The position numbers were made by a program, and so were the translations under genes. A stretch of DNA of 64,000 nt from Polyangium fumosum (GTDB taxonomy: Bacteria > Myxococcota_A > Polyangia > Polyangiales > Polyangiaceae): NCBI RefSeq assembly GCF_005144585.1, contig NZ_SSMQ01000036.1:1-64000 (forward strand), given 5' to 3'. This document shows positions 43,216-51,521 of the stretch, piece after piece. Within the stretch, counting starts at the first letter, position 1, and each line of letters opens with the position of its first letter. The notes under the pieces are model-generated. The model saw only the letters and a list, made by a program, of their open reading frames with translations. It was not told the DNA's origin and searched no databases.

Positions 43216-43430
43216 CGGGAGGGAACCTAGCGGCCGGGCGGGGAGAGGGCCAGAAAAGGGGGACGATTTGTTGGCCCGGTGCGGCGGCCTGACGTGTCAC
43301 CCAAGATTTCGGCTGCGCAGGGCTGGGATAGCCATTCAGGTGAGGTTCGGCCTGCGGCGCAATGGCCACCGAACGCCCCTCGACAATGCATTGCAATTTG
43401 TTTCGAATATGGAGTGACCCGAGCCCTGCG

Positions 43431-44912
43431 TCATCCGTTGTTGCGCACGACCTTCCGGGCGACGCCGCCTTTTCGCTTGAGGCCGAGCCCCTTCAAGTAG
43501 AGGTCGGGCACGTCGAATTTGTCACCTCCGCGATCTCGCACGATGCCGAGCTCGAGCAGGAGGTCGACCAGATCTTTGGCAGACTTCGCTGGGGGTCGCT
43601 GCTCGGGCCCCTGCTCGAACCACGCCTCCCAGCGCTTCCCGAGGGCTCCTTCCAGGATGCTGCGTGACCTCCAGGGCACTTCGGCGATTGCTTTCAGGCG
43701 CTCTTTCACCTCTGGCAGCCAGCGGAACTCATCATTCGCTTGCGTGACGTAGGCGTCCGAGACCTTGTCGAGGGCGTTCCTCAGGGAGATATGGCTCAGG
43801 ACCTGGGCGTGCTTCGCGTGCATGGTGCCCGCCTCGAGGATCGCGGCAGTTTCGAAGAGCAGGATGAGTGATCGGGGCGACACCTTCTGGTTTCCATCCC
43901 GGAGGTGGTCGATAATCCATGTGAATGCCTCCCCCTTCCTCCCGGTCGGGCCCATGTATTTCCCGACGATACGCTCGATCAGAGGTTTGGCTTCGTCCTT
44001 CTTGACGAGAATCGGGACGTGGCCAAGCACCGGGTCATCATCATAATGTACCTTCTCGCCCTGCCCCGTCGTGCAATAGTCGAACCATTCGTCGCTCAAA
44101 TTGGCGAGGTGCTTGATCAGCACGGCGTACAGGTTCTTGTCGCTCCAAGTAAGCTCCACCCGGTTGGCCGCGAGCTTGGCGACATCCGCGCCCGCGACAT
44201 CGCTGCCATGGTGCCGATAGAAGTCGGTGCGCAGAAAAATCTTCGGCCGAATACGTGACCAGCGCCGGCTGTGGTGGACCCAGAACGCGATCAATCCGCG
44301 AATCAGCTCGCCCATCGCCGACCAGTCCGAGTAGTAAAGGGTGTCGAGCTCGTCGTACATGACGAAGACCCACCGCTCCTCGGCGACGAGGCGCTTGTCC
44401 AGGTCGTCCATGGCGGCCGTCGTCGCGTTTCCGGCCGCCAAGAAATCTGCGTGCCTTGCGTCGACCTCCGCCCCAGAGCCCCGAATGAGCTGCTGAAAGC
44501 GCTCCACTTCCGGCTCTGCCTCGAGCGCGCGCAGGAGATACGCGAACCATACCTCCTGCGCCGTCGTCCTCCGCGACGAGCTCAAGATGAATTTCTCCAG
44601 GCCCGCCTTCGCAGGACCGTAGTCCATGGGATAACCGCGCAACCAATTCGTGTCGCCCTTCGCAAGCCGCACCTTGGGCATGCGCCGCTGCACCGCCTCT
44701 CGTAGGTCGGCATCCCCAGCTACGCGGACAAGCTCCGTCTTGCCGGCGCCTCGGTCCCCGACGATGAGGACCACATCCGGCTCGAGCGCACGGAGGTGCT
44801 CGGCGATGGGATAGAAGTTGGCCTCGACGCGCCCACCCGCCTCGGCCTGGCCCGCGTTCGAGCGCAAAGTCCGCAAGAGCTCGAGCCTACTCTCGTTCGT
44901 CAATGACGCCAT
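43431..44912 (-). CDS. P-loop ATPase of a three-gene conflict operon
   Basis: A 493-residue ATPase. Walker A is GDRGAGKT (52-59) and Walker B FVMYDELD (183-190). After the ATPase core come helical regions (PRSLILLFETAAILEAGTM, DEFRWLPEVKERLKAI), and the C-terminus appears to be a winged helix (LVDLLLELGIVRDRG, VPDLYLKGLGL). The layout resembles the Sll1717-type P-loop ATPases of STAND/ORC affinity. It starts two bases after the stop of the KGGVGR ATPase gene, so the pair is coupled. It could be the sensor or transducer of a defence system; the substrate is unknown. Confidence 0.75.
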   Translation of the reverse strand: MASLTNESRLELLRTLRSNAGQAEAGGRVEANFYPIAEHLRALEPDVVLIVGDRGAGKTELVRVAGDADLREAVQRRMPKVRLAKGDTNWLRGYPMDYGPAKAGLEKFILSSSRRTTAQEVWFAYLLRALEAEPEVERFQQLIRGSGAEVDARHADFLAAGNATTAAMDDLDKRLVAEERWVFVMYDELDTLYYSDWSAMGELIRGLIAFWVHHSRRWSRIRPKIFLRTDFYRHHGSDVAGADVAKLAANRVELTWSDKNLYAVLIKHLANLSDEWFDYCTTGQGEKVHYDDDPVLGHVPILVKKDEAKPLIERIVGKYMGPTGRKGEAFTWIIDHLRDGNQKVSPRSLILLFETAAILEAGTMHAKHAQVLSHISLRNALDKVSDAYVTQANDEFRWLPEVKERLKAIAEVPWRSRSILEGALGKRWEAWFEQGPEQRPPAKSAKDLVDLLLELGIVRDRGGDKFDVPDLYLKGLGLKRKGGVARKVVRNNG

Positions 44913-44914
44913 GC

Positions 44915-46315
44915 TCAGCCCCGCTCGCTCCCATCGACAGCCTCGGCCGCCGCGAACTGCATGAGCACACGCCTCCCGAGCGCTTTGTATGGCCCTTCCA
45001 GCAGATCTAAGACCACATCGTCCACCGAGGAGAAGAACGCGAAACGATACCGGTAGGGGATTTCGATGGCGTCACCGGGCGCGTCCTGCTTGCCATCGTC
45101 ACCGGTATTCCAGTACGAATCCTCGGGGTCGCTCTCCTTCGTGACCCAATACTGTGCCTCGAGGACCTCGTCGAGCCATGCGTGGAATTGTGGTCGCGCG
45201 AGCTTCTCGACATCCGCGATATCCACCAGCATCGCGTGCACCACGATGACGTTGGCCTGCTCGTAGTCCCGCCGGATCCGCTCTGCTCCGAGGCTCCTGA
45301 TCACCTGCGCGATCCCGAGCTGGCTCTGCGCGCTGCTCGTCGCGAAGAGCACGTGCAAGTGCGCGATCCCATCCAGCAGGAGCCCCGCCGCTGGGGACAG
45401 GCCGGCGCGAGAATCAATCAGGATCCAATCCGGTTCGAGCTTCGCACGCGCCGCATGAAGCACGTGCTCGAGCGGATGATGAGTGCCGCGGATCTCCAGA
45501 TCGAGCCGAGCGAGCTTCATCAAATAATGCTCATCGACGCTCCCCGCGGGCATCACGATGACCTCGCCGCCTTCGTCCCCGACGAGCTTCTCTCGCCGAA
45601 TGCGATGCACGTAGTCGTTGATGTCGACATCACCGAGCTGCGCATCGAGGAGGTAATCCACGAGCCCCCGCGTGACGCCTCCCTCGTCAGGCGAAAGCAA
45701 GGTTCCAGCCCCAGGTGCGTCGAGATCGACGTCGACAACGAAGACCCGCTCGCCCATCCTCGCAAGCTGAATGGCCATGGCTGCGAGCGCCGTCGTGCGT
45801 CCCACGCCTCCCTTGAAGGAGTAGAATACGACCACGGGTGGCCCAACCGTCGCTTCCTCGTCGGTCGACTTCCCCTCATTCCATCCGTGCCTAGGCGTCC
45901 AGACAGGCTCCCGAAACCGCGGGAGCCAAGCCGTCCGCGTCCGCGTGCGATCGTCGATGCGAAGCCTATCGGTCAAAGGGACGTCGTGCCCATCCTCGTG
46001 GATGCCAGGAACTTCGAACCCTTCCTCCCACGCTGCCGAATACACGCGATTATCCGCGAACGAGGTCTCTTCGTTCGAGACCCAAATCTCGCCCTCCCAG
46101 AAGCGGCCACATGGCCCCAATGCCTGGGTGATCCGCGATCGGATGCCCGTCTCGTCCGCGCCGCTCCCCAACCAAAGGATGACTCGCAGCAGCCCGAAGA
46201 GGTCCTGCCCAAGGACTGCTTTCTCGATGCTTGGCTCGTCGTGGAGAATTTTCAGCAGCGCATCGATCGCGTGCTGCCGAGCATGGCCAAGGTCGATGGA
46301 AGCGTCCCCCATCAC
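44915..46315 (-). CDS. KGGVGR-variant ParA/MinD-like ATPase with N-terminal module
   Basis: A 466-residue protein. The first 155 residues form a separate module (LGHARQHAIDALLKILHDEP, then LFGLLRVILWLG) resembling effector-associated or adaptor domains. The deviant Walker A is KGGVGRTT (168-175), with Arg where ParA/MinD has Lys. The switch regions follow as VVDVDLDAPGAGTLL and WILIDSRAGLSPAAG. This variant is mostly seen in conflict systems instead of partition. No parB, centromere or plasmid genes are present. Its start overlaps the stop of the HEPN-like gene (ATGA). Confidence 0.82.
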   Translation of the reverse strand: MMGDASIDLGHARQHAIDALLKILHDEPSIEKAVLGQDLFGLLRVILWLGSGADETGIRSRITQALGPCGRFWEGEIWVSNEETSFADNRVYSAAWEEGFEVPGIHEDGHDVPLTDRLRIDDRTRTRTAWLPRFREPVWTPRHGWNEGKSTDEEATVGPPVVVFYSFKGGVGRTTALAAMAIQLARMGERVFVVDVDLDAPGAGTLLSPDEGGVTRGLVDYLLDAQLGDVDINDYVHRIRREKLVGDEGGEVIVMPAGSVDEHYLMKLARLDLEIRGTHHPLEHVLHAARAKLEPDWILIDSRAGLSPAAGLLLDGIAHLHVLFATSSAQSQLGIAQVIRSLGAERIRRDYEQANVIVVHAMLVDIADVEKLARPQFHAWLDEVLEAQYWVTKESDPEDSYWNTGDDGKQDAPGDAIEIPYRYRFAFFSSVDDVVLDLLEGPYKALGRRVLMQFAAAEAVDGSERG

Positions 46316-46866
46316 TTCACCAACCCGTCACGCCTCATGAGCCCCACCGACGCATCATAAAGCGCGCAAGCTTCCTCGAGCCACTTCGCGGCGTCCTCGG
46401 ACAGAACGCTCCCATTCCCTCTATACCGAATGTTCGTAAACTTCTGGAGATCTCGGAATGGCAATCTCGTCATGTCGACGGTGGGCACGTATCGCACGGC
46501 CCCCTCGCTCAACACGTCCTTGTAACCCGTCGTCGCAGCCGCAAGATCAGCGAGGTCGTGGTCGCGTCCGTGCGTCTGCGCCTCATTCCGTGCGACGCTT
46601 TTGAAGTCGAGCGCTCGCGATCCCGGCTTGAGCGCCCTGGCGAGCGGCACGGGCGGACGCTTCGCCTCCGCGAGTTCCTCGTTCAGCAGCTTCATCATGT
46701 GTCCGACCATGACGACCGTGCGCAGAGAGCACTCGATGGCGAACCCTGCAAGGTAAGCCGCCCCGTCGAATCGCTTTGCATCAAGCAGCGTCCTTGCATC
46801 CGTCAGATGCTTTGCCGCGGCTTCCGGGTAGTCATCCCCGTTCGCCCCGAACTTCAGGTTCGACAC
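46312..46866 (-). CDS. HEPN-like domain protein
   Basis: A 184-residue helical protein. AAAKHLTDARTLLDAKRFDG and AAYLAGFAIECSLRTVV (about residues 17-52) match the first helices of HEPN domains. RNEAQTH (93-99) fits the R-N-x4-H ribonuclease motif, but it comes before the HDLADL segment instead of in the last helix, so its catalytic meaning is uncertain. It is first in a transcript with the two ATPases and overlaps the second gene by four bases. A HEPN toxin or adaptor controlled by NTPases is the usual arrangement in abortive-infection modules. Confidence 0.72.
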   Translation of the reverse strand: MSNLKFGANGDDYPEAAAKHLTDARTLLDAKRFDGAAYLAGFAIECSLRTVVMVGHMMKLLNEELAEAKRPPVPLARALKPGSRALDFKSVARNEAQTHGRDHDLADLAAATTGYKDVLSEGAVRYVPTVDMTRLPFRDLQKFTNIRYRGNGSVLSEDAAKWLEEACALYDASVGLMRRDGLVK

Positions 46867-46988
46867 GCGCCGAGCCTACACAACCTTGCCCTTCCTCGCC
46901 ACGTCTCTCCAGGCCGCCCGTTTGGCCGGACGGATATCCAGCCACTCTCTCATGCAGGCGGATCCAGCCACGACCATCCGCCGACCGA

Positions 46989-47243
46989 CCTCCGCACCCG
47001 CTCCAACGACACCTCGGCCGCCACCGACTTGCCTCCGCACCCGCTCCAATGACACCTCGGCCGCCACCGACTTGCCTCCGCACCCGCTCCAACGACACCT
47101 CGGCCGCCACCGACTTGCCTCCGCACCCGCTCCAACGACACCTCGGCCGCCACCGACTTGCCTCCGCACCCGCTCCAACGACACCTCGGCCGCCACCGAC
47201 TTGCCTCCGCACCCGCTCCAACGACACCTCGGCCGCCACCGAC
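46989..47243. repeat. Six near-perfect 43-bp tandem repeats downstream of pilQ
   Basis: Copies start at 46989, 47032, 47075, 47118, 47161 and 47204; each contains CCTCCGCACCCGCTCCAACG and then ACACCTCGGCCGCCACCGAC. Copy 2 has one T for C, and copy 6 lacks the last three bases. Since 43 is not a multiple of three, the array is not coding. It fills most of the 400-base gap between the HEPN gene and pilQ, ending 24 bases before the pilQ stop codon. There are no unique spacers, so it is not a CRISPR. The rest of the gap (46867-46988) shows nothing recognisable. Confidence 0.93.
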
Positions 47244-47266
47244 CCCTCTTCCCGCCCTGTCGATGG

Positions 47267-49567
47267 CTACTTTCCGAGCGCCTCCGCCCGATTGACGATG
47301 CGTGGCGTGATGAAAATCACGAGCTCGCTGCGGCTGTCGCTCGACCTCCGGCGCTGGAAGAGCACGCCGAGGATCGGGATGTCGCCGAGGACGGGGACCT
47401 GGTCGAGGTTGCGGCCCGTGTTGCGCGTGAAGATGCCGCCGATGACCGCCGTGTGACCGTCCATGATGAGCAGGTCGGTCTCGGCCTCGCGCTTCAAGAT
47501 CGTGGGATCACCACGCGCCGAGGTCTGGTTGAAGTCGGGCTCGTCGCGGTTGATCTTGACGTGCATCGAGACGCTGCCGTCGCTCGTGACGTGCGGCTTG
47601 ACGAGGAGCTGGAGCTTCGCCTCCTGGAAGGTCGTCTGCACGCCCTGCGCGCTGATCTGCGAGAACGGGATGAGCGTGCCCTGGCTGATGCGCGCCTCGC
47701 GGTTGTCGAGCGTGAGGATGCGCGGGCTCGACACGATCCGCAAAAGGCCACTCGCCTCCGCCGCCGAGAGGCGCACGGCGAGGTTGACCGTGTTGTCGAT
47801 CGAGCCGAGCGTCATGCCGATCGCGCCGCCGAGGCCCGTGCCCGTGGTGGCCGGCAAGTTGACCGCGAAGTTCGGGTTCTGGACGGTGTTCTGGAAGGGC
47901 GAGAGGCCCCCCGTGGGCGTGGCCTGATCACTCGCGCCGCCCGTGATGCCGATCTGCGAGGGGAAGACCAAGCCGGTGGGGTTGCCGGTCGCAGGGCTGA
48001 CGGTGCCGTCGCCGCCCCACTGGATGCCGACGTCGCGCAGGTACCGGCTCGTCGCCTCGACGATACGCGCCTCGATGAGGACCTGCGGCGTCTGCGTGTC
48101 GAGCGCGCGCACGAGCTCTTCGAGCTGGTCGAGGTTGCCCGCGACGTCACGCGCCACGAGGACGTTGGTGCGATCGTCGACGGCGAGCGAGCCACGCGGC
48201 GAGAGCAGATCCTTGCCGCGTGCCTGGAGCTCCTTGGCGACGGCGTAGTTCACCGGGATGAGGCGTGTCTCCAGCGGCGCCAGCGCGAGCTCGTTCTTGC
48301 GGCGCGCGAGGTCGAGCTCGCGCTCCTTGTTGAGCTCGGCTTGGGGCGCGACGCGGATCATGTTGCCCTGGCGGACCATGCCGAGGCCCTTGGCCTGGAG
48401 GACCGTCTCGAGCGCCTGATCCCAAGGGACGTTGCGCATCCGGATCGTGACGGTGCCCTTCACGTCGTCGGACGTGACGATGTTGACGCGGCCGACGTCG
48501 GAGACGAGGCGCAGGACGTTGTGGATGTCGGCGTCCTTGAGGTCGAGGTCGATGCGCCGGCCCGTGAAGCGGCGTTGCTGCGCGAGCGTGGTCGGCAAGA
48601 AGCCCGCGGCCTCTTCACCGTCCACCGTGGTCTCGGCCGCGCGCGACGGGCTCGGCGTCGCGGCGACGTCCTCTTCCCGCGCCACCGTGCGCACGCGGCG
48701 CGCGGCCCCGCCGTCGGCGCCGACGCCGCTGAGCATCGGGTGCGCGGCGTTGTCCGCGAACGTGAGGACGAGCGTGCTGCCCTCCCGCGCGACGACGCCG
48801 ACGACGTCGCCCTTGGGCTCGACCTCGACGACGACACGCGACGCATCGCTCTTGCGCCGGTACGTGGAGATCGCGGTGATGGTGCCGCCGAAGGCGCTGA
48901 CGTCGAGCTTGCGTTCGAGCGCGTCGGGAAGGCGCGCGCCTTCGAGCTCGAGGATCGAACGGCCATTCGCCGAAGTGACGTGCGAGAACTTCACGTTCTC
49001 GTTGAGCTCGACCGTGACGCGATCTTTGCCGGGTTGATGGTCGTACCGGACGTTCGTCACAGCCGCGCCGGAGGCGACATGCTCGGCCTTGCGCTCCTCG
49101 GTTTTCGGCGTCGCGGACGACGTGACGACAGGCGCGGGCGCGCGCATCGGCGCGGTCGCATCCGCAGCCGCGAGGTCGACGACGAGGCCGGTGGGCGTGG
49201 CGCTGATGCGGTACTCCGCCGTGCGCGCGAGCTGCACGAGGACACGTGTGATCTTCTTGCCGTCGTGATCGAAGGTCTGCGTGAGGATGCCGGAGGCGAG
49301 CGCGTTGCCTTGCGTGATGGCGGCGGGCGCGCCCTTGATCTCGGCGCCCGAGACGTCGATCACGAGGCGCTTGCCGCCGCTGTCGACGCGCGCGAAGAAG
49401 CGCGGCTCCGCGCTCGTCGTGACGGAGATGCGGGCCTCGCCTTTCCCCGTCGAAGCGAGCTTGACGTCCCGTACCTCGAGCCGCGTGTTCCCGTCGGCGT
49501 ATGCCCTTGCGGAGGCGAAGGAGAGGAGCGCCCCGAGGAGCATCGCGGAGCGCGGTTTCGTCAGCAT
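47267..49567 (-). CDS. pilQ: Type IV pilus secretin PilQ
   Basis: A 766-residue outer-membrane secretin from ATG 49567 (MLTKPRSAMLLG); an ATG 18 bases further upstream is possible. The signal peptide ends ARAYAD. Two AMIN domains follow, LEVRDVKLASTGKGEARISV and TNVRYDHQPGKDRVTVELNE, anchoring it to peptidoglycan. Then come an STN/N0 domain (IDLDLKDADIHNVLRLVSDV) and N1 (RLIPVNYAVAKELQ), and the secretin core (VLIEARIVEATSRYLRDVGI through HTAVIGGIFTRNTG) ending IFITPRIV. It forms the channel through which the pilus leaves. Last gene of pilMNOPQ, 45 bases after pilP. Confidence 0.95.
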   Translation of the reverse strand: MLTKPRSAMLLGALLSFASARAYADGNTRLEVRDVKLASTGKGEARISVTTSAEPRFFARVDSGGKRLVIDVSGAEIKGAPAAITQGNALASGILTQTFDHDGKKITRVLVQLARTAEYRISATPTGLVVDLAAADATAPMRAPAPVVTSSATPKTEERKAEHVASGAAVTNVRYDHQPGKDRVTVELNENVKFSHVTSANGRSILELEGARLPDALERKLDVSAFGGTITAISTYRRKSDASRVVVEVEPKGDVVGVVAREGSTLVLTFADNAAHPMLSGVGADGGAARRVRTVAREEDVAATPSPSRAAETTVDGEEAAGFLPTTLAQQRRFTGRRIDLDLKDADIHNVLRLVSDVGRVNIVTSDDVKGTVTIRMRNVPWDQALETVLQAKGLGMVRQGNMIRVAPQAELNKERELDLARRKNELALAPLETRLIPVNYAVAKELQARGKDLLSPRGSLAVDDRTNVLVARDVAGNLDQLEELVRALDTQTPQVLIEARIVEATSRYLRDVGIQWGGDGTVSPATGNPTGLVFPSQIGITGGASDQATPTGGLSPFQNTVQNPNFAVNLPATTGTGLGGAIGMTLGSIDNTVNLAVRLSAAEASGLLRIVSSPRILTLDNREARISQGTLIPFSQISAQGVQTTFQEAKLQLLVKPHVTSDGSVSMHVKINRDEPDFNQTSARGDPTILKREAETDLLIMDGHTAVIGGIFTRNTGRNLDQVPVLGDIPILGVLFQRRRSSDSRSELVIFITPRIVNRAEALGK

Positions 49568-49612
49568 GCGCCCGATGCTACCCAAACCGCGCGAAGGGGG
49601 CCTAATTCGTCG

Positions 49613-50242
49613 CTACCGCCGGCCCTCGTTGCCCGCGTTTTCCTCGGGGAAGAGCGCGACGACCCGCGTGACCGGGGCAATTTCCGGATGTGCCGGGTCC
49701 TCGCGAACAAAAACGACGTCCCCGTCGCGGATGCGGTCGACGCGCCAGTTGATGGCCACGTCGATCCCCGCCGGACCACCCGTGCGCACGATCTCGGGCT
49801 TGCCCACGAAGTCACCGACCTTGATCACCCACCCCACGTTGGCGGGGTCGATGAAGAGCGCCCGGGGCTGCGAGCGCGTGACGAGGCCCGAGAGCTTGAG
49901 CTCGTCGAGCGCGTACCGCTCGATCACCACGGTCCGCTGCACCACGGTGCGGCCCTTGGCCTGCTGCGCGAAGACACTCGCGAAGCCGCGGAACGGGTCG
50001 CGGTTCTTCTCGGTCTCGGTGAAGTCAGCCTCGCCGAACTCCCGCTGTGGCAGGTCGAGCTGCTCTTTCTTCGCGGCCACCACGCCGCCGTCCGTGCCTA
50101 CGCCGCCGTCGGGCCCGGCGCCGGGCGGAGGCGTCGCGCTCGGCGGGGGCACGTAGAACTCGTCCTCTTCGCAGCCGGCGGCGAGCGCGGTCGGCACGAG
50201 CGCGACGAGGAGGAGCGCGAGCTTCGGGCGCGGGCTCTTCAT
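49613..50242 (-). CDS. pilP: Type IV pilus lipoprotein PilP
   Basis: A 209-residue lipoprotein starting at ATG 50242, which overlaps the pilO stop by four bases; an in-frame upstream start lacks the signal peptide. Lipobox ALAAGC. A Pro/Gly-rich linker leads to RDPFRGFASVF, the usual PilP entry, and a beta-sandwich with LDELKLSGLVT, PRALFIDPANVGWVIKVGDF and VDRIRDGDVVFVRE. PilP binds the N0 domain of PilQ and links the inner-membrane PilMNO platform to the secretin. Confidence 0.93.
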   Translation of the reverse strand: MKSPRPKLALLLVALVPTALAAGCEEDEFYVPPPSATPPPGAGPDGGVGTDGGVVAAKKEQLDLPQREFGEADFTETEKNRDPFRGFASVFAQQAKGRTVVQRTVVIERYALDELKLSGLVTRSQPRALFIDPANVGWVIKVGDFVGKPEIVRTGGPAGIDVAINWRVDRIRDGDVVFVREDPAHPEIAPVTRVVALFPEENAGNEGRR

Positions 50243-50883
50243 TTCCCGGTCCCCCTTCGCTTCGCGCCGTCCTTGCCGTCGAGCTTGAGCGCGCGGAAGG
50301 CGGTGCCGAGGCACTCGACGGTGACCTCCGGCTCGACAGGCTGATCAGGCCTCACCGTGCCGTTCTTCAGCGACAGCTTCATCTGGATGTCTTCCATGTT
50401 GATGATGCGGTCGATCTGTCCCACGCCGTGGAAGAACTTTGCGATCTGGTGGTAGCGACCGGTGAGCGTGAGCTTCATCGGCACCTTGGCGAAGAACTCT
50501 TGCGGCACCTCGTCGACGGGCGTCCAGCTCGTGAGGTTGACGCCGGCGATGGTGGCGGTCTGCTGGAGCGAGGCGAGGAACGCGGGCGTCTCGGGATCGT
50601 CGGGCAGGATCTTCTTCGTCTGCTCGGCGCGCGCTTCGCTGCGGATCTTCTCGTCGCGGTCCTTCTGGTAGGCCTCTTTTACAGCCTCGGCCGCGCGGAG
50701 CTCGCCGCGGAGCGTGCCCTCGCGTTGCTTGGCGGCGGCGAGGTCGTTCGAGAGGTCTTCGTAGACGAAGACGAAGAAGAGCGCGCCGACGAGCGTCAAG
50801 AAGAGCAGGCCAACGCCGATCTTGCCGGCGAGGGGCAGGCGATCGAGCGACGAGCTTCCCGCCGCGGGGGCTTTGGCGGCCAT
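50239..50883 (-). CDS. pilO: Type IV pilus inner-membrane protein PilO
   Basis: A 214-residue bitopic protein. One transmembrane helix (about 22-44, IGVGLLFLTLVGALFFVFVY) is followed by a coiled coil (LAAAKQREGTLRGELRAAEA) and a ferredoxin-like domain (MKLTLTGRYHQIAKFFHGVG, RIINMEDIQMKL). It pairs with PilN through the coiled coil and connects to PilP. The start codon overlaps the last base of pilN's stop, and its own stop overlaps the pilP start. Confidence 0.93.
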   Translation of the reverse strand: MAAKAPAAGSSSLDRLPLAGKIGVGLLFLTLVGALFFVFVYEDLSNDLAAAKQREGTLRGELRAAEAVKEAYQKDRDEKIRSEARAEQTKKILPDDPETPAFLASLQQTATIAGVNLTSWTPVDEVPQEFFAKVPMKLTLTGRYHQIAKFFHGVGQIDRIINMEDIQMKLSLKNGTVRPDQPVEPEVTVECLGTAFRALKLDGKDGAKRRGTGK

Positions 50884-51521
50884 CAGTACCTCACCTTGAG
50901 CTGGAGGGCGAAGCTCACGAGATCGATCTTCGAGACCTGATCGGCGTCCTTCTTCCCGGGCAAGAGCGTGACCTCGTAGAAGTAAGGCGAGAGCTTGAGC
51001 CGCTGCGCGAGCTCGTAGACGTCGTTGCCGTCGCGCGCGAGGCCCTCGATGCGCACGGTGCGTTGTCCTTCGAGGTAGGCCGTGAGCCAGAGCCTGCGCG
51101 AGTCCCAGGCCGGGTTGAAGACGGCGAGGGGGTTGTCCTTGCGGAGCTTCGCGAGTTTGTCCGGATCGGCCGAGGGCCCTTTGCCGGTCGTCATGATCTG
51201 CGCGAGCTCGAGCAGGACCGCGGTGGGCCCGCTGCGGCCCGCCTGGAGCTTCGCGATGGCCTCTTCGCGCGCGCGGAGGACGGTGAGGGCCTTCTTGATC
51301 TCGTCGTGGTCGGCGACGATGCGCTTGATGTCGTCGATCTGGCTCTTGAGCTGCGCGTTCGTGCGGTTCTGCGCGTCGAGCTCCTCGCGCTTCGACTGGT
51401 AGAAGAGGAAGAGCCCCACGATCTCGAGCAGCACCACGGCGAGCACGACGAGCAGCCAGCGCTGGCTCGGGGCCCCCGTGGCCGCGCCGCGCTTGTGCGG
51501 CAGGAGGTTGATCCGGATCAC
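50883..51521 (-). CDS. pilN: Type IV pilus inner-membrane protein PilN
   Basis: A 212-residue protein from GTG 51521, giving VIRINLLPHKR; the INLLP motif binds PilM in the cytoplasm. GGAGA lies upstream within the end of pilM, whose TGA overlaps the GTG. A transmembrane helix (LLVVLAVVLLEIVGLFLFY), a coiled coil (AQLKSQIDDIKRIVADHDE) and a ferredoxin-like domain (VRIEGLARDGNDVYELAQRL) follow. A longer reading frame upstream runs antisense-like through pilM and is not used. Confidence 0.94.
   Translation of the reverse strand: MIRINLLPHKRGAATGAPSQRWLLVVLAVVLLEIVGLFLFYQSKREELDAQNRTNAQLKSQIDDIKRIVADHDEIKKALTVLRAREEAIAKLQAGRSGPTAVLLELAQIMTTGKGPSADPDKLAKLRKDNPLAVFNPAWDSRRLWLTAYLEGQRTVRIEGLARDGNDVYELAQRLKLSPYFYEVTLLPGKKDADQVSKIDLVSFALQLKVRY

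Noticed and set aside
39631-43230. A very long plus-strand open frame (1199 codons) opposite the MYXO-CTERM and AgmX-like genes
   Set aside because: It lacks a start region, signal or conserved motif and reads as Arg/Ala/His/Asp-rich noise, typical of antisense frames in high-GC DNA. The minus-strand repeats, signal peptide and sorting tail are clearly the coding version.
44915-46315. Plasmid or chromosome partition ParA
   Set aside because: The signature lysine of the deviant Walker A is replaced (KGGVGRTT), there is an extra N-terminal module, and no parB or parS is nearby.
46989-47243. CRISPR array
   Set aside because: The 43-bp units are contiguous with no unique spacers, and no cas genes are present.
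46886-50344. A 1152-codon plus-strand open frame across the 43-bp repeats, pilQ and pilP
   Set aside because: It crosses a non-triplet repeat array and is antisense to recognised pil genes; composition is that of a shadow frame.
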